From assembly GCA_020849765.1 (NCBI GenBank), contig JADLAY010000072.1, positions 1-64,000 on the forward strand: 64,000 nucleotides of DNA. Reading direction: 5' to 3'. Source of the stretch: Anaerolineae bacterium (GTDB lineage Bacteria > Chloroflexota > Anaerolineae > Aggregatilineales > Phototrophicaceae). This document shows positions 25,150 through 34,506 of the stretch, one piece after another. Position 1 is the first letter of the stretch; every line of letters begins with the position of its first letter. The notes beneath the pieces are model-generated. The model was given only the letters and a program-made list of their open reading frames with translations, ran no database searches and had not been told where the DNA came from. Position numbers and translations under genes: made by a program.

Positions 25150-25877
25150 CGAAATCGCTTTATCTACGATGTGAAGCGGGCGACATCCACGAACGCATCC
25201 TGTTGACGGGCGACCCGGCGCGCGTCGATCGCATCGCGGGCATGCTCAGCGGTGCGCACCAGGTGGCGCAGAATCGCGAGTTCTACGTCATCAGCGGCGA
25301 CTGGCACGGGACGCCGGTTTCGGTCGTCTCGTCCGGCATCGGCGCACCATCGGCGGCGATTGCCCTGGAAGAACTGGCGCAGCTTGGCGCACGGGCCGTC
25401 GTCCGCGTCGGCACGATGATGGGTGTCGATTTGCCGATGGGCAGCTTCGTCCTGTCGACGGGCGCGGCGCGCTTCGAAGGCACGTCGCCCGCATATCTTG
25501 GCCTGGAATACCCCGCGATCCCGGATTGGGATCTCGTTCAATATCTGCTTGAAATCGCACGGGCGCGCGACCTTGACATCCGGCTCGGTCTGACGGCCAG
25601 CTTCGACGCCTTTTATCCGCAGATGGCGCCGACCCTGGCCGGGCGCAAGCCGCTCGATGTCGAGCTGTTCAAGCGCGCCAACGTCCTCGCGCTGGATATG
25701 GAAACGTCGCTTCTGTACGTCATCGGCACCACCCTGCATCTGGCGACCGCGTCGATGTGTCTGATCACCAACAATGCCGAACCCTTCACCATCATCGACC
25801 AGGCGGCGCGCGAGATGGGCGAGGATGCGCTGATCACGACCGTGCTGTACGGTCTAGCGAACTGGAGCGCTTCGTGA
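25146..25877 (+). CDS. udp: Uridine phosphorylase-like nucleoside phosphorylase
   Basis: This 243-residue enzyme of the PNP/UDP family splits a nucleoside with phosphate to base and ribose 1-phosphate. LLTGDPARVDRIA holds the phosphate-binding Gly-Asp and Arg. VSSGIGAPSAAIALEELAQLGAR and VRVGTMMG match Udp (RIGTTG), and ALDMETSLLYVIG carries the conserved Met-Glu that binds ribose. The ATG at 25146 overlaps the kinase stop as ATGA. It is shorter than E. coli Udp by about ten residues. The base specificity is not certain. Confidence 0.88.
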   Translation: MTKSLYLRCEAGDIHERILLTGDPARVDRIAGMLSGAHQVAQNREFYVISGDWHGTPVSVVSSGIGAPSAAIALEELAQLGARAVVRVGTMMGVDLPMGSFVLSTGAARFEGTSPAYLGLEYPAIPDWDLVQYLLEIARARDLDIRLGLTASFDAFYPQMAPTLAGRKPLDVELFKRANVLALDMETSLLYVIGTTLHLATASMCLITNNAEPFTIIDQAAREMGEDALITTVLYGLANWSAS

Positions 25878-27334
25878 GCAGGACACTTCTCATCAACGGA
25901 CAGTGGCGTGCGGCGGTCAATGGTGCCACGCTGCCCGTCCTCAACCCCGCCTACGGGCGCGAGATGGGGCGCATCGCCGTCGCGACGCCGACGGAGATTG
26001 ATGCAGCGGTGCAATCTGCCGCGGCGGCTTTCCCACGCTGGGCGGCGGCGTCCGGGCGCGAACGTGCTCGCATCATGCACAAGGCGATGGACATCTTTCG
26101 CACGCAGTATCTGGACGAGGCGGCGCGCCTGCTGACGCAGGAAAACGGCAAACCGCTCAACGATTCGATCAAGGAATGCAGCTACACGGCGGACGTGATC
26201 GATTTCTACGCCGACGAGAGCCGCCGCATCACCGGCAGCCATTTCGCGGGTGACCTGGGCGCGACGCACAGCTTCGTCTGGAAGCAGCCCGTCGGCGTGG
26301 TCGCCGCCATCATTCCGTGGAATTTTCCGGTCGACCTATTGGCGTGGAAGCTGGGACCGGGCCTGGCCGCGGGCTGCACCTTCGTCGTCAAGCCGTCGGA
26401 AGAAGCGTCGTTCGCCGCACTCAAGCTGATCCAGGCTTTCCTCGACGCCGGGCTGCCCGACGGCGTCATCAACGTCGTGACGGGCGCGGGCGCCGTTGGT
26501 GCGCAGCTCGTCCAGCACCCTGACGTGCAAAAGATCGCCTTCACGGGTTCGGTGGCGACCGGCATTCGCATCGGTGAGCAGGCCGCGCGCCAGATGAAAC
26601 GGGTCACGCTCGAACTCGGTGGCAGCGCGCCCTGCATCGTCTGCGAGGATGCCGACCTGGACGCGGCGGTGAATGGCGCCCTGCGGCGCGCCTTCTCTCA
26701 CACCGGCCAGATCTGCATCAGCGTCAACCGCATCTTCGTCCACGAGCGCCTGTTCGATGCTTACGCCGAACGCTTCGCCGCCGCCGCACGAGCACTGCAC
26801 GTCACGCCCGACGGCCTCAAAGAGCCGAATGCGGATATGGGGCCGATGATCAATGAAGCGGGCGCCGCCAAGACGCGCCAGCACGTCGAAGATGCCGTCG
26901 CTCACGGGGCCCGCTTGCTGGCCGGGGGCGATGCCCCATCGGGCGAGGAATACGACGCGGGCGGCTACTTCTACAACGCGACGGTGCTGACGGATGTGAC
27001 GCCAGACATGCTCGTCATGTGTGAGGAGACGTTCGGCCCGGTCGCGCCGATCGCCCCCTTCAGCACGCTCGAACAGGCGATCGCGCTTGCCAACGGCACG
27101 CCCTATGGGCTGGCTTCCTACGTCTACACCGCGGATCTCAACAGTGCGTTCTACCTGGCACGGTCGCTGCGTTCGGGTGGCGTCGGCATCAACGTCAACG
27201 ACATCACGGACATCCGCGGGCCGTTCGGTGGCATGCACATGTCCGGCATTGGCCGTGAACTGGGCGAGCCGGGCCTGGACGCCTACCTGGAGACCAAGCA
27301 CATCCGCATGGGTTACAAACTGCCGGGCGGCTAG
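25874..27334 (+). CDS. NAD(P)-dependent aldehyde dehydrogenase
   Basis: This 486-residue ALDH-superfamily enzyme resembles succinate-semialdehyde dehydrogenases. Cofactor motif IPWNFPVDLLAWKLGPGLAAG, catalytic Glu in LELGGSAPCIV (near 253), catalytic Cys in HTGQICISVNR (near 287) and MCEETFGPVAPI are all present. It starts with GTG at 25874, overlapping the phosphorylase stop as GTGA; the open frame upstream has no homology. As the last gene of the nucleoside operon it may oxidise an aldehyde from ribose or pyrimidine breakdown, such as malonate semialdehyde. That substrate is a guess. Confidence 0.93.
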   Translation: MSRTLLINGQWRAAVNGATLPVLNPAYGREMGRIAVATPTEIDAAVQSAAAAFPRWAAASGRERARIMHKAMDIFRTQYLDEAARLLTQENGKPLNDSIKECSYTADVIDFYADESRRITGSHFAGDLGATHSFVWKQPVGVVAAIIPWNFPVDLLAWKLGPGLAAGCTFVVKPSEEASFAALKLIQAFLDAGLPDGVINVVTGAGAVGAQLVQHPDVQKIAFTGSVATGIRIGEQAARQMKRVTLELGGSAPCIVCEDADLDAAVNGALRRAFSHTGQICISVNRIFVHERLFDAYAERFAAAARALHVTPDGLKEPNADMGPMINEAGAAKTRQHVEDAVAHGARLLAGGDAPSGEEYDAGGYFYNATVLTDVTPDMLVMCEETFGPVAPIAPFSTLEQAIALANGTPYGLASYVYTADLNSAFYLARSLRSGGVGINVNDITDIRGPFGGMHMSGIGRELGEPGLDAYLETKHIRMGYKLPGG

Positions 27335-27432
27335 GGCAACCGGCCGCCTGACAGGCGAAATCGACAGGCTATTCTCTCGATCTGGCGTCATAATGGAAGC
27401 AGCACGTGAATGCAGCGCCGTGAGAGAAGTCG

Positions 27433-28563
27433 ATGCCCGATCCCAAACGCATTCTCATTTTCGTCGCCGACCTCGGCTTCGGCCACCGCAGCGCCTCGAA
27501 CGCGATCAAGCAGGCGCTAATCGACCAGTATGGTGACGAATGCACGGTCGAGATCGTCAACCCGATGGACAGCCGCCTGACACCGTCGTTCTTCCGCAAC
27601 AGCCAGGAAGAATACGATCACTGGGTGCGCGAACTGCCCGATCTCTACCAGATCAACTACGAAATCAGTGACACGCGCATGGTGTCCTCGCTGTTCGAGA
27701 GCGCCTACGTGCTCATGCTGCTGCGCGCGATCCTGGATCTGATCGGGCGTTTCCAGCCGGACATCATCGTCGTGACACAGCAGACCTTCCTGGCGCCGCT
27801 CGACGCGGTCTTCAGCCTGCGCAATGAGCGCATGCCCGTCGTCACGGTCGTGACCGATCTGACGACGATCCACCGCATGTGGTTTCACCCGGTCAGCACC
27901 TGCTGCGTCGTCCCGACCGATCGCGCACGGGCCGAAGCGTTGGATGCCGGGCTGACCAAGCATCAGGTCAAGGAGATCGGCATCCCGGTCAATCCGGCGC
28001 TGGCGCTCGAACGACGCAAGCCAGCGACGATCCGCGCCGAACTCGGTTGGCGGGAAGACATCACGACCATCCTGGCCGTCGGCAGCAAGCGCACACGGCA
28101 ACTGCCGGACATGCTCAACGTGCTGAATCACTCCGGGCTACCGATCCAACTGGTCGCCATCGCCGGGGGTGACGAAGATCTGTTCAAAACGCTCGAACGG
28201 ACGGAATGGCACCTGCCGACGCGCATCTACAACTATGCGGACGATATGCCGGCGATGATGCGCGCCGCCGACATCGTCATGTGCAAGGCGGGCGGGCTGA
28301 TCGTGTCCGAGGCGCTGGCCGCCGGGCTGCCAATCCTGCTCTTCGACGCGATCGAGGGCCAGGAGACCGGCAATGCCGATTATGTCGTCGAGCAAGGCGC
28401 GGGCGTGCTCGCCGACGATCCGATCCGCGTGCTGGAGACCGTCTTCCACTGGCTGCAGCATGACGGCACGGAATTGCGCCAGGTCGCCGCGCAGAGCAGC
28501 AAGGCCGGGCGACCGAAGGCGGCCTATGAGATTGCGAAATTGATCTGGAAGACCATGGCCTGA
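27433..28563 (+). CDS. MGDG-synthase-like glycosyltransferase (GT28)
   Basis: This 376-residue protein has an N-terminal MGDG_synth domain (LIFVADLGFGHRSASNAIKQ, the acceptor side) and a C-terminal MurG/GT28-like donor domain (MMRAADIVMCKAGGLIVSEAL, with the sugar-nucleotide Gly-Gly loop). Such enzymes transfer glucose or galactose to diacylglycerol at the membrane face, as UgtP and plant MGD do, or build other glycolipids. It stands alone after the nucleoside operon, with the aminotransferase gene 16 bases downstream. Confidence 0.9.
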   Translation: MPDPKRILIFVADLGFGHRSASNAIKQALIDQYGDECTVEIVNPMDSRLTPSFFRNSQEEYDHWVRELPDLYQINYEISDTRMVSSLFESAYVLMLLRAILDLIGRFQPDIIVVTQQTFLAPLDAVFSLRNERMPVVTVVTDLTTIHRMWFHPVSTCCVVPTDRARAEALDAGLTKHQVKEIGIPVNPALALERRKPATIRAELGWREDITTILAVGSKRTRQLPDMLNVLNHSGLPIQLVAIAGGDEDLFKTLERTEWHLPTRIYNYADDMPAMMRAADIVMCKAGGLIVSEALAAGLPILLFDAIEGQETGNADYVVEQGAGVLADDPIRVLETVFHWLQHDGTELRQVAAQSSKAGRPKAAYEIAKLIWKTMA

Positions 28564-28579
28564 CACAGGACGTCAAATT

Positions 28580-29410
28580 ATGCCGACATTGATCAAAGTT
28601 CTGACCCCGGACGGCTTGCAGCCGGTCGACTACACGGCCGACTCGCTGGCCGATGCGGCGCGCTACGAACCGCACGACGGCGTCTACACGATTACGAACA
28701 CGTACGCACGCACCAAAGTGCTCAAGATCGACGCGCATCTCGACCGCATGGAAGATTCGGCGCGGCGTGCGGGTATGTCCCTAACGCTCGACCGGGCGCG
28801 CCTGCGCGCAGCGCTACGCGAGATGATCCTGGCCGCGGATTTCGGCGACGTGCGCTTCCGCGTGACCGCCGCCAGAGAACATCCCGAACGGCTGATCCTG
28901 AGCATCGAGCCATTCAAGCCGCCGTCGGACGCGTTGATCCAGACGGGCGTGCGCGTGATCACCGTGGCCAACAGCGCCCGCGTCAACCCCGGCGCCAAGA
29001 CGACCGGCTGGATGCACGACCGTGGCAAGATCGAGAGTTCGCTGCCGCCGGGCGTCTACACCGCCCTGCTGTTGGATGCGGATGGCACCATTCTGGAAGG
29101 GGTCTCCAGCAACTTCTACGCGATCCTGGATGGCGAACTGCGCACGGCCGGGTCGGGTGTACTGCTCGGCATCGCCCAGCAGATCGTGTTCGAGGTGGCG
29201 TCCAACGTCCTGCCACTGCGCAAGGATGCGATCCGCGTGCGCGACGTGCCGCAGATCGGCGAGGCGTTTATCACCAGCAGCAGCCGCGGCATCATCCCGA
29301 TCATCCAGATCGATGCGCAGACGATCAGCGGCGGCGCGCCGGGGCCGACGACGATGGCCCTGCGCAGCGCCTACAATGCCTGTGCGCAGGCGCATCTGGA
29401 AGAGCTGTAG
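28580..29410 (+). CDS. Class IV PLP-dependent aminotransferase
   Basis: This 276-residue fold-type IV enzyme is of the branched-chain/D-amino acid aminotransferase or aminodeoxychorismate lyase kind. Features include an N-terminal DGVYTITNTYARTKVLKIDAH segment cut by the substrate loop, the probable PLP Lys in PGAKTTGW, TILEGVSSNFYAI with the Glu that contacts the pyridine nitrogen, and ITSSSRGIIPI in the phosphate-binding region. The order with the glycolipid enzyme suggests co-transcription without an obvious functional link. Which of the three activities it has cannot be decided by eye. Confidence 0.88.
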   Translation: MPTLIKVLTPDGLQPVDYTADSLADAARYEPHDGVYTITNTYARTKVLKIDAHLDRMEDSARRAGMSLTLDRARLRAALREMILAADFGDVRFRVTAAREHPERLILSIEPFKPPSDALIQTGVRVITVANSARVNPGAKTTGWMHDRGKIESSLPPGVYTALLLDADGTILEGVSSNFYAILDGELRTAGSGVLLGIAQQIVFEVASNVLPLRKDAIRVRDVPQIGEAFITSSSRGIIPIIQIDAQTISGGAPGPTTMALRSAYNACAQAHLEEL

Positions 29411-29413
29411 GCT

Positions 29414-30313
29414 TTAGCTGTCGATCGTCGCTTTGAAGTCGTAGATGCCATCGCGGATGGCCCAGCGCAGGTCATCCTTCGGGCAGTAGATCGTCTCGCC
29501 CTCGTGAACGAGATCGCCGCCGCATTCGGGACAGGCAAAGATCGAGTCCGCCTCCAGGTTGTTGGGGCCGGGGCCGGTGGCGACCGTGCGCATGAAGACG
29601 CTCGGCGCATAGAGTAGACCGGTCAACTGGAACAGGCCGTCGAGACCGACGAGCAGATCGAGCGGCAGTGCCCGCTTGACGGCATCCAGGCGGAAGAGCG
29701 AGACCGGCAGCTGCTTTTGCAGCTTAAAGCCGACGTCGACCAGCGACCGGCGGATGTATTCCGGGTGGAAATCGAAGTTCAACTCGACAAACTCGACCGG
29801 CTCCAGGCTGTAGGGGCTCCACGTCTGGCGCTTCATGGCATAGCGCACCATCGCCTTGAGGTTGCGCTTGTTGGCGTGTTCCAGGATGAAGACACCGTCG
29901 CGCACGAGCACGTTACGCACCTGAGCCAGCACAGACGGCGCATCCGAAATGTGATGGATGACGCGGATCATGGTCGCGCCGTCGAAGACGCCGGGTCGAA
30001 ACGGCAGGTGATAAGCATCGGCGGCCACGTAGACGTAGCGATCGTCAGTGCCCAGGTGCTCCTGCGCATACTGAAGCTGCGACAGAGAATAGTCGAGCAG
30101 GACGACCTGCTCGTAAGCGTGATACTCGTCGGTCAGTCGCCCAAAACCCGCGCCGACTTCGAGCAAGCGTCGCCCACGCGCGGGGAGCAGCCGCCGCAGC
30201 GCCACCCGCTCGACACGATCTTCGTAGTCGCGTCCCTTGCCATCCCAGAAGCGGATGCGATAGTCAGAGCCTTCATAATCACAGATATTCGGGCGTGGCT
30301 CGCGGTCGGGCAT
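29414..30313 (-). CDS. SAM-dependent methyltransferase with C-terminal Trm112-like zinc ribbon
   Basis: This 299-residue protein has a class I methyltransferase fold with motif I LLEVGAGFGRLTDEY (near residue 50), then VYVAADAYHLPF and VIHHISDAPSVLAQVRNVL. After about residue 245 comes a separate module with CPECGGDLVHEG, YCPKDDLRWAIRDGIYDF; this pattern matches Trm112/YcaR-like zinc ribbons that stabilise or direct methyltransferases. It converges on the aminotransferase gene (three-base gap). The substrate is unknown; a lipid, quinone or translation target is possible. Confidence 0.87.
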   Translation of the reverse strand: MPDREPRPNICDYEGSDYRIRFWDGKGRDYEDRVERVALRRLLPARGRRLLEVGAGFGRLTDEYHAYEQVVLLDYSLSQLQYAQEHLGTDDRYVYVAADAYHLPFRPGVFDGATMIRVIHHISDAPSVLAQVRNVLVRDGVFILEHANKRNLKAMVRYAMKRQTWSPYSLEPVEFVELNFDFHPEYIRRSLVDVGFKLQKQLPVSLFRLDAVKRALPLDLLVGLDGLFQLTGLLYAPSVFMRTVATGPGPNNLEADSIFACPECGGDLVHEGETIYCPKDDLRWAIRDGIYDFKATIDS

Positions 30314-30501
30314 CTCGTTGGCTTATCCTTCGGGCTAGCGCTCGCGGTCGGATTTGGTCTGATTCTATCATTGTATACCCGCTGAGCAATACGCCGTGTG
30401 AGCTGCCTGGGCGACAGAACCCGATATTGCCCAAGCGCGGTGCCCGTGGTAATTTCAGACAGCATACACTCGATTTGTGAACAAGCGGGGATCCTGACCG
30501 G

Positions 30502-32370
30502 ATGAGTCAAATCCCATCCGCACCACCATGGCGCGATTGGTACGTATTCGGAATTCGCTGGTTGATCATCGCGAGCTTTGCGCTGCTCACGATGATGGCG
30601 CGCAGCGTGACCAGCATCCCCACCGATCTTAATAACGCCCTGCTCGTCTCGGCAGCCGCGAATTGTCTGCTCGCCCTCGCACTGCTGCTCCGTTTCGGCG
30701 GCGCGACGACGGCGGTCGCGATGATCACCGATTGGGTGATCGTGGGCGCGCTCGCCTGGATCAATGCCGAGTTCCCGCTGCTGGTAATCGGCCTCGCGGC
30801 CAGCGTGATCATGCTGGCGCTGCTGCACGCCAACGCGACCTACAGCCTGATCCACGCGCTCGGCACCTTGATTCTGGCCGGAGAAGGCATGCTCAACGTC
30901 GGCTCGCCGATCGACCCCGTCGGTTACATCGTCGGCCCCTTGCGCGTGCCGCTGCTGGTGATCGCGATCGTGGGCGCTGTGGCTGTCATCAGCGCGCAGC
31001 TGCTTGAGCGCATGATCTGGCAGCAGAAACGCACGTTCAAGGCGCTGGAAGAGGCGCGCTCGGCGCAAATCGACGACATCCGCGAGCGGACGCGCGCCAT
31101 CTACGAGATGACGACGACCTTTCGCGAAACGCTGAGCTTCGAGCGCATCCTGAACGCCGCGCTCAATGCGGGCCAGCTTGGCCTGGCCGGTCAAAGACGA
31201 CGCACGCTCGTCGCAGGGGTGCTGCTGTTCCAGGCGGATGATCCCGGCCTGTGCGTGGTGGCGGCGCGGCGCCTGACGCGCGTCGACATGAACGAGATCG
31301 TCCAGGGTAAGAGCGGCATCATCGGCGAGGCGCTGTCCGAAGGCCTGCCGATCATCGGCGAGCGCGCGCGCACTGACCCGGAGCTGCAGCGCTTCGTCGG
31401 CTTCCAGACGGCGCGTTCGACGCTGTGTGTGCCGCTGCGAGCGGGCTACGACAATTTCGGCGTGCTCATCTATGGCGCTGACGGCGCGAATGCTTTCACC
31501 AACGAGCACATCGAACTGCTGGCCGCCATCGGCGTCCAGGTGACCATCGCCCTGCAAAATTACGTCCTCTACCAGTCGCTGCTTGAAGAGAAGAACCGCA
31601 TCGCGCGGGTGGCGGACGACGAGCGCAAACAACTGGCGCGCCAACTGCACGATGGTCCAACGCAGAGCATTTCCGCCATCGCCATGATGACCAACGTCAT
31701 GCACAAGATGCTGGAACGCACGCCGGATCGCGTGCCGGAGGAGCTGCGCAAGATGGAAGAGATCGCGCGCAACACCACGCGCGAGATGCGCCACATGCTG
31801 TTCACGCTGCGCCCGCTAGTGCTGGAAAGCCAGGGCTTGACCGCGGCGCTCGATCAACTGGCCGAGAAAATGCGCGAAACCCACAACCAGAAGGTGTCCG
31901 TCTACATGCAGCCTGGTCTGGATCGCATGCTGGACGCGCACAAGCAGGGCGTCATTTTCTACCTGGTCGAAGAAGCCATCAACAATGCGCGCAAGCACGC
32001 CAAAGCCTCGCTGATCAGCGTCGACATCACCAAGCAGGGCAACGATCTGGTGGTGACCATTGCCGACAATGGCGCGGGCTTTGACACGGAGATCATCTCT
32101 CAGGGTTACGAAAAGCGCGGCAGCCTGGGCATGGTCAACATGCGCGAGCGCGCGGCTATGCTCAATGGCACGCTCAACATCGCCAGCACGCCGGGCACGG
32201 GCACGACCATCACCATGATCGCGCCGCTGTATTCCGAGCCGAAACCCAAACTGAAACTTGACGACGACACGATCATCGAGATCCCGCTCGAAAAGCTGAA
32301 ACTCGGTAACGTGCAAGGCTCCGGCACACCGTCGCGCTACCGGGGCAACGGGAGCTTCATTCATCAATGA
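30502..32370 (+). CDS. Membrane sensor histidine kinase, NarL/DegS type with GAF domain
   Basis: This 622-residue kinase has about six membrane helices in residues 15-170, a GAF domain at roughly 215-355, then a HisKA_3 dimerisation helix with the phosphorylated His383 in ARQLHDGPTQS. The HATPase domain shows VEEAINNARKHAKA (N box), IADNGAGFD and RGSLGMVNMRERAAML. Kinases of this class phosphorylate LuxR-type response regulators; none lies beside it. The methyltransferase gene downstream overlaps it as ATGA. The signal is unknown; the GAF domain may bind a small molecule. Confidence 0.94.
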   Translation: MSQIPSAPPWRDWYVFGIRWLIIASFALLTMMARSVTSIPTDLNNALLVSAAANCLLALALLLRFGGATTAVAMITDWVIVGALAWINAEFPLLVIGLAASVIMLALLHANATYSLIHALGTLILAGEGMLNVGSPIDPVGYIVGPLRVPLLVIAIVGAVAVISAQLLERMIWQQKRTFKALEEARSAQIDDIRERTRAIYEMTTTFRETLSFERILNAALNAGQLGLAGQRRRTLVAGVLLFQADDPGLCVVAARRLTRVDMNEIVQGKSGIIGEALSEGLPIIGERARTDPELQRFVGFQTARSTLCVPLRAGYDNFGVLIYGADGANAFTNEHIELLAAIGVQVTIALQNYVLYQSLLEEKNRIARVADDERKQLARQLHDGPTQSISAIAMMTNVMHKMLERTPDRVPEELRKMEEIARNTTREMRHMLFTLRPLVLESQGLTAALDQLAEKMRETHNQKVSVYMQPGLDRMLDAHKQGVIFYLVEEAINNARKHAKASLISVDITKQGNDLVVTIADNGAGFDTEIISQGYEKRGSLGMVNMRERAAMLNGTLNIASTPGTGTTITMIAPLYSEPKPKLKLDDDTIIEIPLEKLKLGNVQGSGTPSRYRGNGSFIHQ

Positions 32371-33107
32371 GTCATGACGAACTTGCGGCGCTGCGCGGCG
32401 TGCCCAGCCTGGTCTGGCGCGCCGGTCAAGAGCGCCGTCTGCAGATGATTGCGCGCTGGATCAAGCTGGAGAATGCCGTCATCCTGGAACATGGCTGCGG
32501 CGTCGGCATGTATTCGGCGCAGTTGCGCCAGCGCTACACGCCGCACGTCGAAGCCTTCGACATCGAGGCGCAACGCGTGCGCGAAGCCCAGACGATGACA
32601 CCGCACGCCCTGGTCGCGGCGGCTGAGTCTCTGCCCTATCGCTCGAACAGCTTCGACTCGATCATCACCCAGGACGTGCTGGAGCACGTGGCCGACGACC
32701 GGCGTTCGGCGCAGGAGATCGTTCGCGTGCTCAAGCCGGGTGGGCGCGCCTTTGTGCTGGTGCCCAATCGCTGGTATCCGTTCGAGACGCACGGGCACTA
32801 CTGGCGCGGGGAATATCACTTCGGCAATACGCCGCTGATCAACTACCTGCCGGATGCCCTGCGGAACCGGCTGGCACCGCACGTCCGCGCATACACCGCG
32901 CAGGGGTTACGGAGTCTGTTCGACGGAACGCCAGTGCGCATCCTCACGCATCATCGCGTCTACGGTGGCTATGACAACATCATCGCCCGTTTTGGCGCGG
33001 CAGGACGCGCACTGCGCTCCGCGCTGCAGGCGATGGAAGGGTCATTGATGGATACGTGGGGACTGGCACACGTGCTGGTGATCGAAAAGCTCGCAGCCCA
33101 CGAGTGA
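32367..33107 (+). CDS. Class I SAM-dependent methyltransferase
   Basis: This 246-residue methyltransferase has motif I ILEHGCGVGMYSAQL (near residue 38), an acidic DIEAQRVREA in the ribose-binding strand, and SFDSIITQDVLEHV followed by IVRVLKPGGRAFVLVP. It starts inside the histidine kinase stop codon, so the two are co-translated. The UbiE/COQ5-like core fits small-molecule or glycan methylation. The target is not predictable. Confidence 0.88.
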   Translation: MSHDELAALRGVPSLVWRAGQERRLQMIARWIKLENAVILEHGCGVGMYSAQLRQRYTPHVEAFDIEAQRVREAQTMTPHALVAAAESLPYRSNSFDSIITQDVLEHVADDRRSAQEIVRVLKPGGRAFVLVPNRWYPFETHGHYWRGEYHFGNTPLINYLPDALRNRLAPHVRAYTAQGLRSLFDGTPVRILTHHRVYGGYDNIIARFGAAGRALRSALQAMEGSLMDTWGLAHVLVIEKLAAHE

Positions 33108-33126
33108 GCCAGCGCAACAGGAACGA

Positions 33127-33684
33127 TTAGTTCTTGTCGACAAAGACAGGCAAGTGCCCCAGAGCGATGATATTTTCCCACTGCGCGCGGTCGCCCTCGG
33201 TGAAGATAGCCGCCTCGGCAATCACGTCCGCCCCGGCCTTGTCCATGATCAGGCGCAGGCCCTGCAGCGTGCTGCCGGTCGAAATGACGTCGTCCAGCAG
33301 GATGACACGCTTGCCCTTGACCGCTTCGCGATCTTTCTCATCCAGATACAGCGTCTGCGGCTCGCCCGTGGTGATGCTCAGCGTCTCGGACTTGAGGGCG
33401 AAACCCATGTACGGCTTGTAGACCTTGCGCAGGATTACGTAGGGCGTCTTCAGCTCCAGCGACAGCGCATACGCCAGCGGGATAGCTTTCGCTTCCGGCG
33501 CGACGATGATGTCAGCGCGATACGCCTTGAGCCGCTCAGCCAACACGCGCGCCGCAGCCTGCACCAGTTCCGTATCGCCAAGGATATTGAGAATGGCGAT
33601 GCGCAAACCGGGCTTGATCGCAAACAGGCGCAGATCACGGTGCACACCGGCAACGTCTACCGGATGGGTTTCAAAATCGGACAC
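33127..33684 (-). CDS. Adenine-phosphoribosyltransferase-like protein
   Basis: This 185-residue type I phosphoribosyltransferase has the PRPP-binding motif VILLDDVISTGSTL near residue 125 and APEAKAIPLAYALS in the hood region, an arrangement like Apt and PurR. It would add ribose 5-phosphate to a purine base, or act as a PRPP sensor. The GTG at 33684 follows a strong GAGGAGG with five-base spacing. An in-frame GTG at 33738 overlaps the ATPase gene stop as GTGA and is the alternative start. It follows the LolD-like ATPase on the minus strand. Confidence 0.84.
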   Translation of the reverse strand: MSDFETHPVDVAGVHRDLRLFAIKPGLRIAILNILGDTELVQAAARVLAERLKAYRADIIVAPEAKAIPLAYALSLELKTPYVILRKVYKPYMGFALKSETLSITTGEPQTLYLDEKDREAVKGKRVILLDDVISTGSTLQGLRLIMDKAGADVIAEAAIFTEGDRAQWENIIALGHLPVFVDKN

Positions 33685-33734
33685 ACGGGCCTCCTCGATT
33701 GGGTCTGCTGAATGCCTTACGGCATCGCTCTCTG

Positions 33735-34427
33735 TCACAGATTCGGGACGACGCGCCCATCGACCAGCGTGATGATCCGATCGGTGCGTTTCGCCAGATC
33801 CGGATCGTGAGTGACGATGACGACGGTCGTGCCGGTCTCGCTGCGTACTTGTTCCAGCGCTTCCAGCACCATCTCGCCCGATTCGGTGTCGAGATTACCC
33901 GTTGGTTCGTCTGCAAGCAAGAGCGGCGGGTTGTTTGCCAGGGCACGCGCGATGGCAACACGCTGCTGCTGGCCGCCGGAAAGTTCCGACGGGCGATGAT
34001 GCATGCGATCTTTCATGCCGAGGAGCGTCAGCAGTTCCTTGGCGCGCTTGTCGCTGGAAAAGCGAGCTTTGCGCGCGAACTGGATCGGCAGGGCGACGTT
34101 TTCTTGCGCCGTCAGCGTCGGGATCAGATTGAAGAACTGGAAGATGAAACCGATCTTCTCGTTGCGGATCTCGGTCAGCTTGTCTTCGCCCAGCTTGCTG
34201 ATCTCGACACCGTCGATCTCGATTGTGCCGCGTGTGGGCTTATCCAGGCCGCCGATCAGGCCGAGCAGCGTGCTCTTGCCGCTGCCGGACGGGCCGACGA
34301 TGCCGACCATTTCGCCCGCGTCGATATCCAGGTCGACGCCGCGCAGGGCGTGGACGACGGTCTTGCCCAGCGGCAGATCCTTGGTGAGATCGCGCGTCGT
34401 GATTACGGGGCGACTCGTTTGCGCCAT
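33735..34427 (-). CDS. LolD/MacB-type ABC transporter ATP-binding protein
   Basis: This 230-residue single ATPase has P-loop VGPSGSGKSTLLGLI, Q-loop GFIFQFFNLIPTLTA, signature ELSGGQQQRVAIARAL and Walker B LLLADEPTGNLDT, with an H-loop VIVTHD. The LDT after DEPTGN marks the MacB/LolD/FtsE group, which work with FtsX-like permeases in export or envelope remodelling rather than import. No such permease lies beside it. GGGAG sits nine bases before the ATG at 34427; a TTG nine bases further upstream abuts that site and is rejected. Confidence 0.92.
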   Translation of the reverse strand: MAQTSRPVITTRDLTKDLPLGKTVVHALRGVDLDIDAGEMVGIVGPSGSGKSTLLGLIGGLDKPTRGTIEIDGVEISKLGEDKLTEIRNEKIGFIFQFFNLIPTLTAQENVALPIQFARKARFSSDKRAKELLTLLGMKDRMHHRPSELSGGQQQRVAIARALANNPPLLLADEPTGNLDTESGEMVLEALEQVRSETGTTVVIVTHDPDLAKRTDRIITLVDGRVVPNL

Positions 34428-34506
34428 GAAATTCAACTCCCTCGAAGGTGCGTCAGGGTTCTAGGGGTCTATACGCAAGGCAACGCGGCGGGTTGCGCCG
34501 AGCGCT

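Noticed and set aside
30133..31794. Minus-strand frame of 553 codons
   Set aside because: It is antisense to the histidine kinase, whose H-box and ATPase motifs are clear on the plus strand.
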